A stretch of DNA of 23,307 bases from Saprolegnia diclina VS20 (Eukaryota; Oomycota; Saprolegniomycetes; Saprolegniales; Saprolegniaceae). Under the pieces are notes generated by a model. It worked only from the letters and a program-made list of their open reading frames with translations. It was not told where the DNA came from and ran no database searches. The DNA is taken from assembly GCF_000281045.1 (NCBI RefSeq), contig NW_008246109.1:357351-380657 (forward strand), read 5' to 3'. The translations under genes were made by a program, and so were the position numbers. How positions within the stretch are numbered: position 1 is the stretch's first letter; each line of letters begins with the position of its first letter. This document shows, piece after piece, positions 1 to 9,500 of the stretch.

Positions 1-1860
1 GATGGTCGCGTCGTATCCGGATGCTGAGCACTGGCGCTTAATAGTGTATGTTGTGAATAGTGTTCGGTGTACAAAACCGCCGAGTGAGAAGCGAGGAGCC
101 AAAGATGCGCTGGAGAGCGCAGCGATACATCGTGCTCTTATGTGTAGTGGTGAAGCTCGCGCAGACAAGATCCCAGGGTGACGAGCCAACGAGGGAGGCA
201 CAACAAATTGTGTGAGATCTTACTTTGGTACGAATATAGTGTGATTATTATCCGGCACATAAGTCTACCCAGATGTGCGTGCTTTTAGCCTATCTGATTC
301 GGCGAAAAGACACGACCGCGGGCATGATGTGAGCACCAAACGGCGCGAGCGTCTTCTTGGGGCACGTGAAGTCAAGATCGACTAATTCGAAACGTGAACA
401 GAGAAGGTTGAAAACCCTGATCTTCTGCGTTGAATTTCTCTTTTCGGACTTTTTGAATCCGCGAAAACGCACGCCAAGCGTCAGGAAATTGATCAGCAAA
501 GGGACACCTGCTATGTCATTGCTTCACGAAGTATGCTCACGCCAGAATTGCGACGAGTCGGCAGAACGGGCGGCAGACCTCGCGCCGAGTGGTGCCCGGG
601 CCCAGTTGGTTGCAAAGTACATATGTAGTCGTAGTGCTCCTCTCAGAACTTGTAGCTGCATGAAAAATGAGCCCGTGCTTCCACAGCTGAACGATGAACG
701 AGATGCATCGTCAGTAGTGCGAGACGGTCGTGTCGGTCGTCTGTAAGCGTGTCGAACGAAGATCTTTGAAGATCCACTTTAGTCGTAGCAACCATGCTCT
801 CCCATTTTATTATTACCTATCTCGGGCGTGGGGGCCATCAAAAGCTGATTGCCCAGTGTGCAAGCGCAGCGTCCATTGGACTCTGGCGCGCAACACTCAC
901 TGACGCAACTAGAGCCACTTTCATCATGGCATCAAATAGTGTTTTGCGACGGCTTCTCGACGGCACTAGTAGTATGTTCCTCCGATCCATTAAGAACCAG
1001 AGAGTTCTCCGCGAGCTCACTATAGTGATGGCAGCCCGGCGCGGACGTGATCGTTTACACTGCCTGGCCGAATGCACGTCATCCCGGTACGTTGAAGGTA
1101 ACGGAGCAACATGTGTGCCACGGCACAACTGTCCCACGGCAAATCTTGCGAAAACCTCCGAATGCGACCAGCGAAATCGAAGGAATAATTACGCTTTTCC
1201 TCGCCCATGATTCTAGTGGGCTCGTCGATGGCGACGGACTTTAGACGCTGACGAAGGCCCACGCTGGTCGTGCAGTTTGACGATGAGCGTCGTCCGGCCT
1301 GTCGTGCGCGAACCAGAGAACCAGACGCGAACAACGGCGCAGAACGAAGCCAGATTTGACTACCTCATGCACGGACTCTTCTACTTGCCAGGCTGTGCTA
1401 GGTGTGCCTTGGAGCACACAGAAACCCTCGAGTGCAGCTCGCTGCAGTGATCTCGAAGCTGTGATCTCGATGCGTGTCAGCGTTGCCTGCATACCGACGG
1501 CAACAGCTGTCGTACCGCTCACGCCCACGGAAGTTCGTTCCGCGAGGTTCCTGGTGCATGAGTGAAATTATGACAAAATTTGTGGGTTATCCAAGATTCA
1601 ACACATTTTGCTCCAGCCGGTGCTGACAACGCTGTGTACGAAGCGATGACTCGACGTTGGGTGCTCGAACGTAGGTGTCCTCGTGACGACGCCAGACTGT
1701 AGGCGTACGACTCGTGTCCACCATACCATCGAAAGTTGACAAGAAAATGAAAACTCTAGAGCATCGGAACAGCGCCGACGTCCGGTCCAATGTGAAAACG
1801 CAGCAGCTCAGATGGCGCAACCAGATCTGAGTCAATCAGGCGGGATGCACGGCTCTCTCG
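1..1860. other. Intergenic region, no supported gene
   Basis: Only short open frames are present on either strand. None shows a domain, a credible splice chain or the GC-rich codon pattern of the genes downstream. A frame open from base 2 to a stop at 179-181 encodes about 59 residues with no recognisable motif. The heptamer ATAGTGT occurs at 41-47, 57-63, 236-242 and 936-942, and also upstream of the NACHT gene at 15422-15445. The last bases of this stretch hold the core promoter of the gene starting at 1883. Confidence 0.6.
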
Positions 1861-1877
1861 TCATTCCTCAGCTTTCC
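1861..1877 (+). promoter_or_regulatory. Oomycete-type Inr plus flanking promoter element
   Basis: TCATTCC at 1861-1867 fits the oomycete initiator consensus (YCAYTYY). It is followed by CTTTCC at 1872-1877, resembling the flanking promoter region (WTTTNC) usually found just 3' of it. The pair ends 5 bases before the ATG at 1883, so it would give a leader of about 20 bases. The match is visible in the sequence; the function is inferred from known oomycete promoters. Confidence 0.6.
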
Positions 1878-1882
1878 ATTTC

Positions 1883-3922
1883 ATGCGCATGTGGACAGCC
1901 CGCGTCTTGAGTCTGCTTGGCATCGCGTCCCTTGCCGCGGCCGACGCGTGCGCTTCTGCGAGCTTCAACGCGACGGCGTCCGTGGCAATTTCGTCGTCGA
2001 TTGCCGTGCGCAGCCTCGTTGTCGGCGCCGAGGCGTGCTTCCAAGTCACCTGCACCGAAGCCTCGGCGCAGTGGGTCTCGATCGGCTTTGCTGCCTCGTC
2101 CAAGATGGTCAACAGCCCGATCACCAACGCAATTGTCTTCACATCGACCTCGGCCTCGGTTCAGCTCTACGCGCTCGGCGACTACAGTGCGTCTGGCATC
2201 ACACTCCAAGGGGACCAGTCGGCTATCACCGTGGCCCACGCCTCGAGTGTCAACGGTGTCGCGTCATTTACCTTCTCACGCGCCTTGGCGAGCTCGAGTG
2301 CCGACGTGGCGTTGACCGACGGCGGCGCCACAACGGTGCTGTGGGCCTATGGTACGTCGGCGTGGCCAGCTTACCATGCCGAGCGCGGCGCTGCCCGCCT
2401 CGTCCTGAGCTCGGCAGTGGGCCCGGCCCAAGTGTTTGCCGCGGCGTCGACAGTCGTCACCACGTACACTGTCATCATTGTCGCCGCGGCGTTCGTGACG
2501 CTGGTCGCGATGGGCTTGATCGCGACGCACGCTGGTGAGTGGCGCATCATCAACCACAAGACTTTGCTGGCGCCGCCCAGTGCGTCGCATGTCCTAGATA
2601 CCGTGCTCCGGCCACTTGCGGACGTCAAGGTCGGCGAGTGGCTCGTCGTCACCGTGTACATCGCGATGCTCACCATCATCGGCGCGTCCATCAAGCATCA
2701 GTTTGTCGGGGCGAGCGTCAACCGCACTGCAAGCCTCGTCACCGGGCACTTGGCGCTCTCGCACTTGATGCTGTTGCTCTTGCCCGTCGCGCGCGGCAAG
2801 CACTGGGAGCTCGCGTTCGGGATCGGCCCGGAGCGGATTCTCAAGTTCCATCGGGCACTTGGCCGCGTCGGCGTCGTGCTCATGCTTGTGCACTTGCTTT
2901 TGAACGTCGTCAACACCAACGTGACGACATCGACCGCGGTTGGGACGCAGGAAGCCGTGCCGCTCTACGGCTTCCTCGCCTTCCTCGCGTTCGCGTCCAT
3001 GGGGCTCATCGCGTTCGAGCCGATCCGCCGGCGCTGGTACGAAGCCTTCCTCTACTTCCACCGTGTCGCAGCGCTTGCTGGCATCGTCTTGGCCATGCTG
3101 CACAGCACGGCGGTGGTCTATGGCATGATCTTCCCGCTTGTCATTTACGGCCTCAGCGCTCTCGGCCGGCTCCGCGCCTTCTTCAACCGGTTCGAGGCTA
3201 CCGTCGACGCGAACGCACACGACACGGTCACGCTTCTGTTGCCGTCGACGACAAAGACCAAGCACTGGGCGGCCTCGATGAACCCGTGCGCCTTCTTCTA
3301 CGTCTGCGTCCCGTCCATCTCGGCCACCGAGTGGCATCCGTTCTCAGCAATCGTGTCGCCCAAGCAAGATTCGATCGGCTTTTGCATCAAGGCGCCGAAG
3401 AAAGGGTCGTTTGGTGACAAGGTGTGCCACGCTGCGGCAGCGTCGCCCACGCTCACCGTGCTCGTCGGCGGACCGTACGGCAAGCTCAGCGTCGACATTG
3501 CCAAGTACGACCGCGTCGTCATGGTCTGCGGCGGCGTTGGTGTCACGCCGATGCTAAGCCTTGTCAACCAATCCCGCGACGACAAGCGCCATCGCGACGG
3601 CAAGTTTGTGCTGCACTGGGTCGTGCGATCGCCGAGCGATCTGCTCATGGCCGACAGCCTCATGCATCCGCTGCCGCACCACGCGACGAGCAAGCTGTAC
3701 GTGTCGACGGCGACCGCAGCGGGCAGCGCGCGCAGTCTCTCGGGCGAAGATATTTCGTTTGTGCCCGGGCGCCCCGTGCTCGACGAAATCCTCAACCTCG
3801 AGCGGTTCCTCGGCGAAAAAGTGTGCGTCCTCGCGTGCGGCCCCCCGAGCCTCGTGGCCGACGTCCAGCGCCAAGCCTACTCGCTAGGGTTTGCCTTCCA
3901 CAAGGAAGTGTTTGCTTTTTAA
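1883..3922 (+). CDS. DOMON-ferric reductase-FAD/NAD(P)H oxidoreductase fusion
   Basis: This intronless gene encodes 679 residues and probably makes a membrane haem and flavin oxidoreductase that moves electrons from cytosolic NAD(P)H to an outer acceptor such as ferric iron. Residues 1-24 look like a signal peptide. Residues about 28-175 resemble a DOMON cytochrome domain, with Met75 and His165 as possible haem ligands. A membrane helix lies at about 190-215. The ferric-reductase domain follows, with two His pairs spaced 13 apart (His323/His337 and His393/His407), the bis-haem pattern of the FRE/NOX family. HPFS (His485) marks the FAD-binding domain, GGVGVTP (from Gly550) and Cys-Gly-Pro (Cys652) mark the NAD(P)H domain, and the chain ends in Phe. 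The ATG at 1883 is chosen because the promoter motif ends just before it; an ATG two codons later would also keep the signal. A ferric or cupric reductase is more likely than a true superoxide-forming oxidase, because EF-hands are absent. The substrate is not known. Confidence 0.85.
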   Translation: MRMWTARVLSLLGIASLAAADACASASFNATASVAISSSIAVRSLVVGAEACFQVTCTEASAQWVSIGFAASSKMVNSPITNAIVFTSTSASVQLYALGDYSASGITLQGDQSAITVAHASSVNGVASFTFSRALASSSADVALTDGGATTVLWAYGTSAWPAYHAERGAARLVLSSAVGPAQVFAAASTVVTTYTVIIVAAAFVTLVAMGLIATHAGEWRIINHKTLLAPPSASHVLDTVLRPLADVKVGEWLVVTVYIAMLTIIGASIKHQFVGASVNRTASLVTGHLALSHLMLLLLPVARGKHWELAFGIGPERILKFHRALGRVGVVLMLVHLLLNVVNTNVTTSTAVGTQEAVPLYGFLAFLAFASMGLIAFEPIRRRWYEAFLYFHRVAALAGIVLAMLHSTAVVYGMIFPLVIYGLSALGRLRAFFNRFEATVDANAHDTVTLLLPSTTKTKHWAASMNPCAFFYVCVPSISATEWHPFSAIVSPKQDSIGFCIKAPKKGSFGDKVCHAAAASPTLTVLVGGPYGKLSVDIAKYDRVVMVCGGVGVTPMLSLVNQSRDDKRHRDGKFVLHWVVRSPSDLLMADSLMHPLPHHATSKLYVSTATAAGSARSLSGEDISFVPGRPVLDEILNLERFLGEKVCVLACGPPSLVADVQRQAYSLGFAFHKEVFAF

Positions 3923-4944
3923 CTATCAATTTTATCCGATTATAACTTGATATTTTTCTTCAACGGTACTCTCGATGGCGGACTCGACCAAGACACTGCG
4001 AAAAACGTGGCGCGTCGGCGTGCGCGCTCCCTGAAGTTGAAGTTGCGAGTACCCCAAAGTTGCATATCATGGCAAGATGACGTCTTGGGACGCGGGCCAC
4101 AGCGACATCGCATCCTGTTCTCGAGCGCGGTACCCGTCAGCTGACCATCACCCACGTGCGTACCACAGACTAGGTGACCAGTGCAATGGAAGGGTAGATG
4201 CCGACACCGCGTAGTCGCTATATTCATGTATTTTGCCTTGAAACCGAGTTGATACTTCCTTTTTCAGCAATTTGGTCGCTCAAAGACAAGCCCGAGCATG
4301 GACACTTGAAGTGCAAGGGACGCCGCGGTGGCTTCCTCGAAGCTTCGGCCCAAATATTCCGCCACTTCCCGCGCTCTCTGCAGCTGCGGCAAAATGAAGT
4401 CGAGTGGCAACTCCTTCCATTTTGGTGTTGAACCCGACCATCATCCCTCATGCATACACGGTAGCCGCAGCCGCCATACAAGTAAACGGAGCTCAACGAC
4501 TCGAAGCAGTGGCAGAGACCGCCGTGTCTCTGTGTCGCCACGAAAACAATGCCACGATGCACAGCGTGTGCTTATGTTGGCAATCCGTCGAGACCAAGAC
4601 GATCGGTCGCGTCGACGCCACCGTACTACTCTTTCAAAGGCACCCGAGGCAGGGTGATAGCCCGCAAAACTGGTGTTGGGTGCCCCAAATTTCAAGTCCC
4701 CCGACGTCCACACCACTCGGTCTCCACGCTGTCGTCGCTGCGACGCCAACGTGAGTTTCTCGCTCGTTACACGCTTGAATTCTGCACTAGTGCAGACGCC
4801 ACCGTACGTTCCTTGTATTCACGGACCTCGAGTGCCAGCCGGCGAACCGTCTATGGTTCAACAACTGCGGTCGTCGTACGGTACGCAGCGCAGCTGGCGC
4901 CGTGGGCACGCGACCGCGGGGTGTCGTATTTCGGAAAAACCAGC
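3923..4944. other. Spacer between reductase and first oxidase
   Basis: About 1 kb with no convincing gene. The frame of the downstream oxidase stays open back to 4549, but that extension has no counterpart in the paralogue at 8001 and has no domain-like character, so I treat it as leader or promoter DNA. The first 35 bases after the stop at 3922 are A/T-rich and probably hold the 3' end signal of the reductase gene. I see no clear Inr motif close to 4945. Confidence 0.5.
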
Positions 4945-6417
4945 ATGGGCAGCACGTGCACCAAGGCATCAGCGGCGAGCGTCGGCGGGCGCGACGCCGG
5001 CCGGACCCGAGCCACGGCCGCCAACATTGAAAAGTACGGTCGCTTTCTCCAAGAGATTCCGGTCGACGGCACGGTCGTGCTTGCGAGCATGGCCGAGGAG
5101 TACCAGCGCCTCCGGTCGTCGGCGTTTGCGTTCGTCGACTGCGGCTACCCGTTTGCGATCTTCCGGCCGCTCCACGCGCGCGACATTGCCCTTTTTGTCC
5201 AAGCGGTCGGGCACCTCAAATTGCACATTGCGGTCGCCGGCGGGAAGCACTCGGCGCTGTGCCTTCCGGACAACAGTGTCGTCATCGACTTGCATTACCT
5301 CTCCGACATCCGCGTCAACGCCGAGGACAAGTACATTGACATTGGCGGCGGCGCGCGCATGGGTGCAGCGGATGCCGAGCTGCGCGGGTCGGGCCTCGCC
5401 TTTGTCGGCGGCACCCACCCGGACACGGGCGTCGGTGGTTTTGCGCAGACCGGCGGCTGGGGCTGGCTCTCGCGCCAGCACGGGCTCGCGGCCGACCACT
5501 GGCTCGAGGCCGACGTTGTCTTGGCGAATGGCGACGTTGTCACCGCCAGCGACAGCAACGAGCACTCCCAACTCATGCGCGCGCTCCGTGGCGGCGCCGG
5601 CAACTTTGGCATCGTGACGCGCTTCCGCTTCGCGCTCCATCGCATCGACCGGTGCCACTACAGTACGCCGCTGCGTGTCTGCCCGACCATCGTGTCGGCG
5701 AAGAAGACCGCGAAAGCGTTCCGCGACCGCATGGACGCAGCCCCGACGTACGCGAGCGGGATGCTTATCCTCCACTGCGGCAAGCCGCTGGTGTCCCAGG
5801 TCGTCACTGCGATTGGCGATGCCGACACCGTTCCCGACACGACCTGGATCGACGGCATGCGGCACCTGGACGGCGGGCAGTGGGCGACGCTGCGGTCGTC
5901 GCGCCACGACGGCGGCTACCACCTCGGCCTCCAGGCGGTGCTCGAGCCGCTCACGCAGCGCGGGCACACGATGACGACGAGCTACTTTGTCAAGGACCTC
6001 AGCGACGCCGTCATTAGCGTTCTCGTGCGCTACACGCGCGTGCAGTACCCCGGCGCGCGCTCTTTGATCGCGGCTGCGGCGTGGGGCGGCCAAATCCCAA
6101 TCGAGAAGCGGCCGCACGCGATGAGCCACCGCGAGAACGGGTGGTGGATCGTCGTCCACGCAGTGCTGCCCGACATGTCGTGGTACCAAGTCACCAAGCA
6201 CAAGCAGTGGGTTCTCGCTGTCAAGGTGGCGCTCCAGGACGTCGACAACAGCGCGATGCAGGCGCCGCACGTGAGCTTTGACGCGATCACGCGCAACGCG
6301 ACCGCCAAGACGCGCGCGTTCGACGACGTGACGCATTTGTTTCTGCGCCAAGTCAAGACCGAGTACGACCGCAAGAACCTCTTTCATATGAACCACAACA
6401 TCCGTCCGCTCGTCTAA
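4945..6417 (+). CDS. FAD-linked oxidase, berberine-bridge-enzyme type (copy 1)
   Basis: Encodes 490 residues of the PCMH-type FAD-binding oxidase family, which includes berberine bridge enzymes, oligosaccharide oxidases and 6-hydroxynicotine oxidase. These oxidise an alcohol, sugar or amine using O2. AGGKHS around His102 sits where the family's GGH histidine binds FAD covalently. Next comes a Gly-rich stretch (GVGGFAQTGGWGWLSR) and then RGGAGNFGIVT, both typical of the FAD fold. The C-terminal KTEYDRKNLFHMNHNI matches the BBE C-terminal motif. The start at 4945 (MGSTCTK) is set by alignment with the paralogue at 8001, which begins MGTIFAK; an in-frame ATG upstream at 4549 is rejected for this reason. 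There is no signal peptide, unlike secreted plant BBEs. The Met-Gly start with Cys5 and Thr6 might allow N-terminal lipidation, which is speculative. No introns. The substrate cannot be told. Confidence 0.88.
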   Translation: MGSTCTKASAASVGGRDAGRTRATAANIEKYGRFLQEIPVDGTVVLASMAEEYQRLRSSAFAFVDCGYPFAIFRPLHARDIALFVQAVGHLKLHIAVAGGKHSALCLPDNSVVIDLHYLSDIRVNAEDKYIDIGGGARMGAADAELRGSGLAFVGGTHPDTGVGGFAQTGGWGWLSRQHGLAADHWLEADVVLANGDVVTASDSNEHSQLMRALRGGAGNFGIVTRFRFALHRIDRCHYSTPLRVCPTIVSAKKTAKAFRDRMDAAPTYASGMLILHCGKPLVSQVVTAIGDADTVPDTTWIDGMRHLDGGQWATLRSSRHDGGYHLGLQAVLEPLTQRGHTMTTSYFVKDLSDAVISVLVRYTRVQYPGARSLIAAAAWGGQIPIEKRPHAMSHRENGWWIVVHAVLPDMSWYQVTKHKQWVLAVKVALQDVDNSAMQAPHVSFDAITRNATAKTRAFDDVTHLFLRQVKTEYDRKNLFHMNHNIRPLV

Positions 6418-6449
6418 GCCTATACCCGTCCGCTCGTCTAAGCCTATAC
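6402..6449 (+). repeat. Perfect 24-bp tandem duplication across the stop codon
   Basis: Two identical 24-base units lie head to tail at 6402-6425 and 6426-6449. The unit holds the last four sense codons and the TAA stop of the first oxidase plus following bases. The gene ends at the stop in unit 1, so unit 2 is a non-coding copy. A unit length divisible by three means the second stop is in the same frame. Confidence 0.97.
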
Positions 6450-7979
6450 TATCTGTCGTACCGTCTCGATAACTTAAAAAAACTACAATATTTGGCGCCA
6501 CAGTGCGTCCTGCGACATGCTCGAGAGAGCGCGCAACGGTGGCACCGTGATAAGGGACGACCTTGTTGTTGCGGAATCACGCTCCGCGCACGTTCGCAGC
6601 AGTGGGTCATATGCCTCTGTCGCGCGTTGTACAGCTTGTGTTGTGCTGATTGCATCGGTCAGTGACCGCTGCCAGTTCTATGCCGAGACGTCGCCTTGTC
6701 TAGTCGACAGGCGTCGCGGTGGACTGAAGGATGCTGGCGACGCGTTCGCTAGCGATTTGAATTCGCAATATTTCGTAAATCCCAAGCCGTAGGGGATCGA
6801 GGTGGGAAGACGCGTCTACGAGAACCTGATTGAACGGGGATCCTGCTAATCACAGGCTACTAGGCTATTCGTCATAACTCGACGCGAACGCAAGGACGTT
6901 GAATCATCGGGTCCGATTGGGAGCTTGTGACCGCTCATTCTTTACCGTCTGTTTTCGCAGCAGCGTGTAATCGCGCGTGAAACTCAAAGCAAGTTCAAGT
7001 GCTTGGCTGTGCAGTAAAGGCACGTTGCGCAGGGGCGAGTGATATGCGCCGACCCCAAGTTCCAACCACGCATTACCTTTCGGAACCCGGGATACTCGCC
7101 GTCGATACCGTAGGTGGTACGTCGGGTACCCCAGAAACAGCGGCGCTAGCGACGCGCAGCAGGACCGTACAGCAAGCTCGTCGCGATGGACAGTGTCCCT
7201 GACACACCAGACAAGCGCCGCCGCAAGAGTGCGCTGGTGACTGCCGTGCCCATCGGCCTAGACTAGCGGCGTCCACGGATCGAGAGCAGCGACATTGGCA
7301 TGTGTAATTCATTTCCACGGGAGCGTGATGGGTCAAATCAGAGCCATCTCCGTTCGCCTCCAAGTCGCTGCAGTAGAATGGTACTAGTACTCGTTATGGT
7401 CGTCGTCTCTGGGCGACCGAGACAGCTTGATGGAGTGGCCATAGACCCCGCTGCCGTCAACACAGAAAGCACCGAGAGCCACTTGTTGACGTTGGTGGCT
7501 CGTCCAGCGTAAAATATTCGCCACGGCCGAGACATAGAGGGTGCAAATCTCTGCACTGTATTACAGTACCGGGCATCTTGAGCTCTGCCAGCGTCGGCGC
7601 GCTTGCCGTCGTCGTGGCCTCTATCGTAGCTCCATGCCATAGCCCTGTTTCTGCAGAAAGGTATATACACCGCCACCCCCGGCGTAACAAGCGGCGCCTC
7701 GCCTCGTAATGGTGATTCCCTCCTCCGGCGCCCGGTCCGGTCGACAGCCCGTCATCACACGAGCATCGCGATCGTCGTGCATACAGGCGCCACCAAGGCT
7801 CTGACGCACCAACGAGCCAACGAGACAAAGACGTAGTTGGCACCGACGCGGCAGGATCTACGGGCAGCCTCCGTGCTTGCCGCCGGTTCAACGATTCGGC
7901 AGTCGGTGTCGACACGTACTGTGTACTCGGGAGGGCAACGCAGCTGCGCACCCGAAGCAACAGCTTGACGTCGACTGCT
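6450..7979. other. Spacer between the two oxidase genes, no supported gene
   Basis: About 1.5 kb with only short frames on both strands and no domain or credible splice chain. Base composition is more even than in the flanking genes. I see no clear remnant of an oxidase copy in it, so the duplication seems limited to the coding part, or the spacer has since diverged. Confidence 0.55.
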
Positions 7980-7986
7980 TCATTTC
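7980..7986 (+). promoter_or_regulatory. Inr-like start-site motif of the second oxidase
   Basis: TCATTTC fits the oomycete initiator consensus and lies 14 bases upstream of the ATG at 8001. It lies downstream of an earlier in-frame ATG at 7965. If it is the true start site, translation must begin at 8001, which agrees with the alignment to the first oxidase. Confidence 0.5.
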
Positions 7987-8000
7987 TACTTCGTCCGTCC

Positions 8001-9479
8001 ATGGGCACCATCTTTGCCAAGCCGACCGAGGCCGCGCTCGCCGGGCGCGACCTCGCCCGCACCCGCGCCGCGCTCCTTCTAGTGGAGAAATACGGCGCGC
8101 TGCTCCAAGGTATCCCGATCGACGGCCGCCTCATCTTGGCGAGCATGAGCGAAGAGTACCAGCGCATCCGGTCGTCGGCCTTTGCCTTCAACGACTGCGG
8201 CTACCCGTTTGCGATCTTCCTGCCGCTCCACGCCGGCGACATTGCCGAAATCCTCAAAGCCATTGGCCACCTCAAGCTCGACATTGCGGTCGCCGGCGGG
8301 AAGCACTCGCCACTCGGGTTCCCCGACAACGCGGTCGTGATCGACTTGCACTACCTCTCGGACGTCAAGGTCAACTTGGCCGAGCGCTGGATCGACGTCA
8401 TGGGCGGCGCCAAAATGGGCTTGATCGACCGCGAGCTGCACGACACAGGCCTCGGCTTCATCGCGGCGACCAACCCGGACACGGGCGTCGGCGGCTTTGC
8501 GCAGACCGGCGGCTGGGGCTGGCTCTCGCGCCAGCACGGACTCGCGGCCGACCACTGGCTCGAGGCCGACGTCGTCTTGGCGAATGGCGACATTGTCACC
8601 GCCAGCGACAGCAACGAGCACTCGCAGCTCATGCGCGCGCTCCGGGGTGGCGCCGGCAACTTTGGCGTCGTGACGCGCTTCCGCTTCGCGCTCCACCGGG
8701 TCGACCACTGCTTCTACTCGATGCCGATGCGCGTCTGCCCGACGATCGCGTCGGCAAAGAAGTCAGCAAAGTCCTTTCGGGATCGCATGGACTCGGCGCC
8801 AGCGTACGCGAGCGGCATGCTCCTCTTCCCGTGCGGCCACCCGGCGCTGCACGAGGTGACGACGGCCATCGGCGCGCCCGACGTTGTCCCAGACGCGTCT
8901 TGGGTGACGTCCAATTTGAGGCGGCGCGGCGGCCACTGGGCCACGCTGCACACCGACGTGCACGAGTACGACTACCACTTGGGGCTGCAAGCGATCCTCG
9001 AGCCGCACACGAAGCGCGGGTACACGATGACCGCGTCGTGCTTTGTCAAGGACCTCGGCGACAGCGTCATTGACGTCCTCCTGAGTTTTACGCGCCAAAA
9101 GCACCCGGGCCGCGAGTCGGTTGTGCTGGCGACGGCCTGGGGCGCGCAGATTCCGGACGGCGTCCTCGGCCGCCCGCACGCGCTCGGCCACCGCGAGAAC
9201 GGCTGGTGGATCCTTATCCAAGCCACGACGCCCGACATGTCCTTGTACCAAGTCACCAAGCACAAGCAGTGGGTGCACGACCTCAAGGCTGCGCTGCAAG
9301 AGGTCGACCTCGGCGCCGCCCAAGCGCCGCACGTCTTCTTCGACAGCAGCTTCCGCCACGCGACGCTCACGACCGCAGTCTACGACGACGTCACGGGCCA
9401 CTTTCTGCAGCAGACCAAGACCGAGTACGACCCGACCAATGTGTTCCACCTCAACCACAACATTCCCCCGCTAGTCTAA
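8001..9479 (+). CDS. FAD-linked oxidase, berberine-bridge-enzyme type (copy 2)
   Basis: Encodes 492 residues, closely similar over its full length to the gene at 4945, so the two are tandem duplicates. The FAD-linking histidine is again residue 102, within AGGKHS. The Gly-rich FAD region (TGVGGFAQTGGWGWLSR), RGGAGNFGVVT and the C-terminal KTEYDPTNVFHLNHNI are all kept, so this copy looks functional. The TEYDPTNVF form is nearer the family consensus than copy 1. The start MGTIFAK at 8001 is supported by an Inr-like motif at 7980 and by copy 1. Copies differ mostly in the middle and C-terminal third, where substrate contacts would be expected, so their substrates may differ. No introns and no signal peptide. 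Its stop is 21 bases from the stop of the opposite-strand gene. Confidence 0.88.
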   Translation: MGTIFAKPTEAALAGRDLARTRAALLLVEKYGALLQGIPIDGRLILASMSEEYQRIRSSAFAFNDCGYPFAIFLPLHAGDIAEILKAIGHLKLDIAVAGGKHSPLGFPDNAVVIDLHYLSDVKVNLAERWIDVMGGAKMGLIDRELHDTGLGFIAATNPDTGVGGFAQTGGWGWLSRQHGLAADHWLEADVVLANGDIVTASDSNEHSQLMRALRGGAGNFGVVTRFRFALHRVDHCFYSMPMRVCPTIASAKKSAKSFRDRMDSAPAYASGMLLFPCGHPALHEVTTAIGAPDVVPDASWVTSNLRRRGGHWATLHTDVHEYDYHLGLQAILEPHTKRGYTMTASCFVKDLGDSVIDVLLSFTRQKHPGRESVVLATAWGAQIPDGVLGRPHALGHRENGWWILIQATTPDMSLYQVTKHKQWVHDLKAALQEVDLGAAQAPHVFFDSSFRHATLTTAVYDDVTGHFLQQTKTEYDPTNVFHLNHNIPPLV

Positions 9480-9500
9480 CTCTTTATTATGTTATTACTC

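Noticed and set aside
4549-4944. 132-residue in-frame extension of the first oxidase
   Set aside because: It is absent from the paralogue, has no domain-like character and is rich in Arg, Ser and Thr as in random GC-rich frames. The alignment places the start at 4945.
4969-6501. 510-residue open frame on the minus strand
   Set aside because: Mirror frame of the first oxidase. It is Arg-, Asp- and Val-rich with no motif and arises from G/C third positions on the other strand.
7965-8000. 12-residue extension of the second oxidase
   Set aside because: The Inr-like motif at 7980 lies inside it and copy 1 starts Met-Gly at the matching place.
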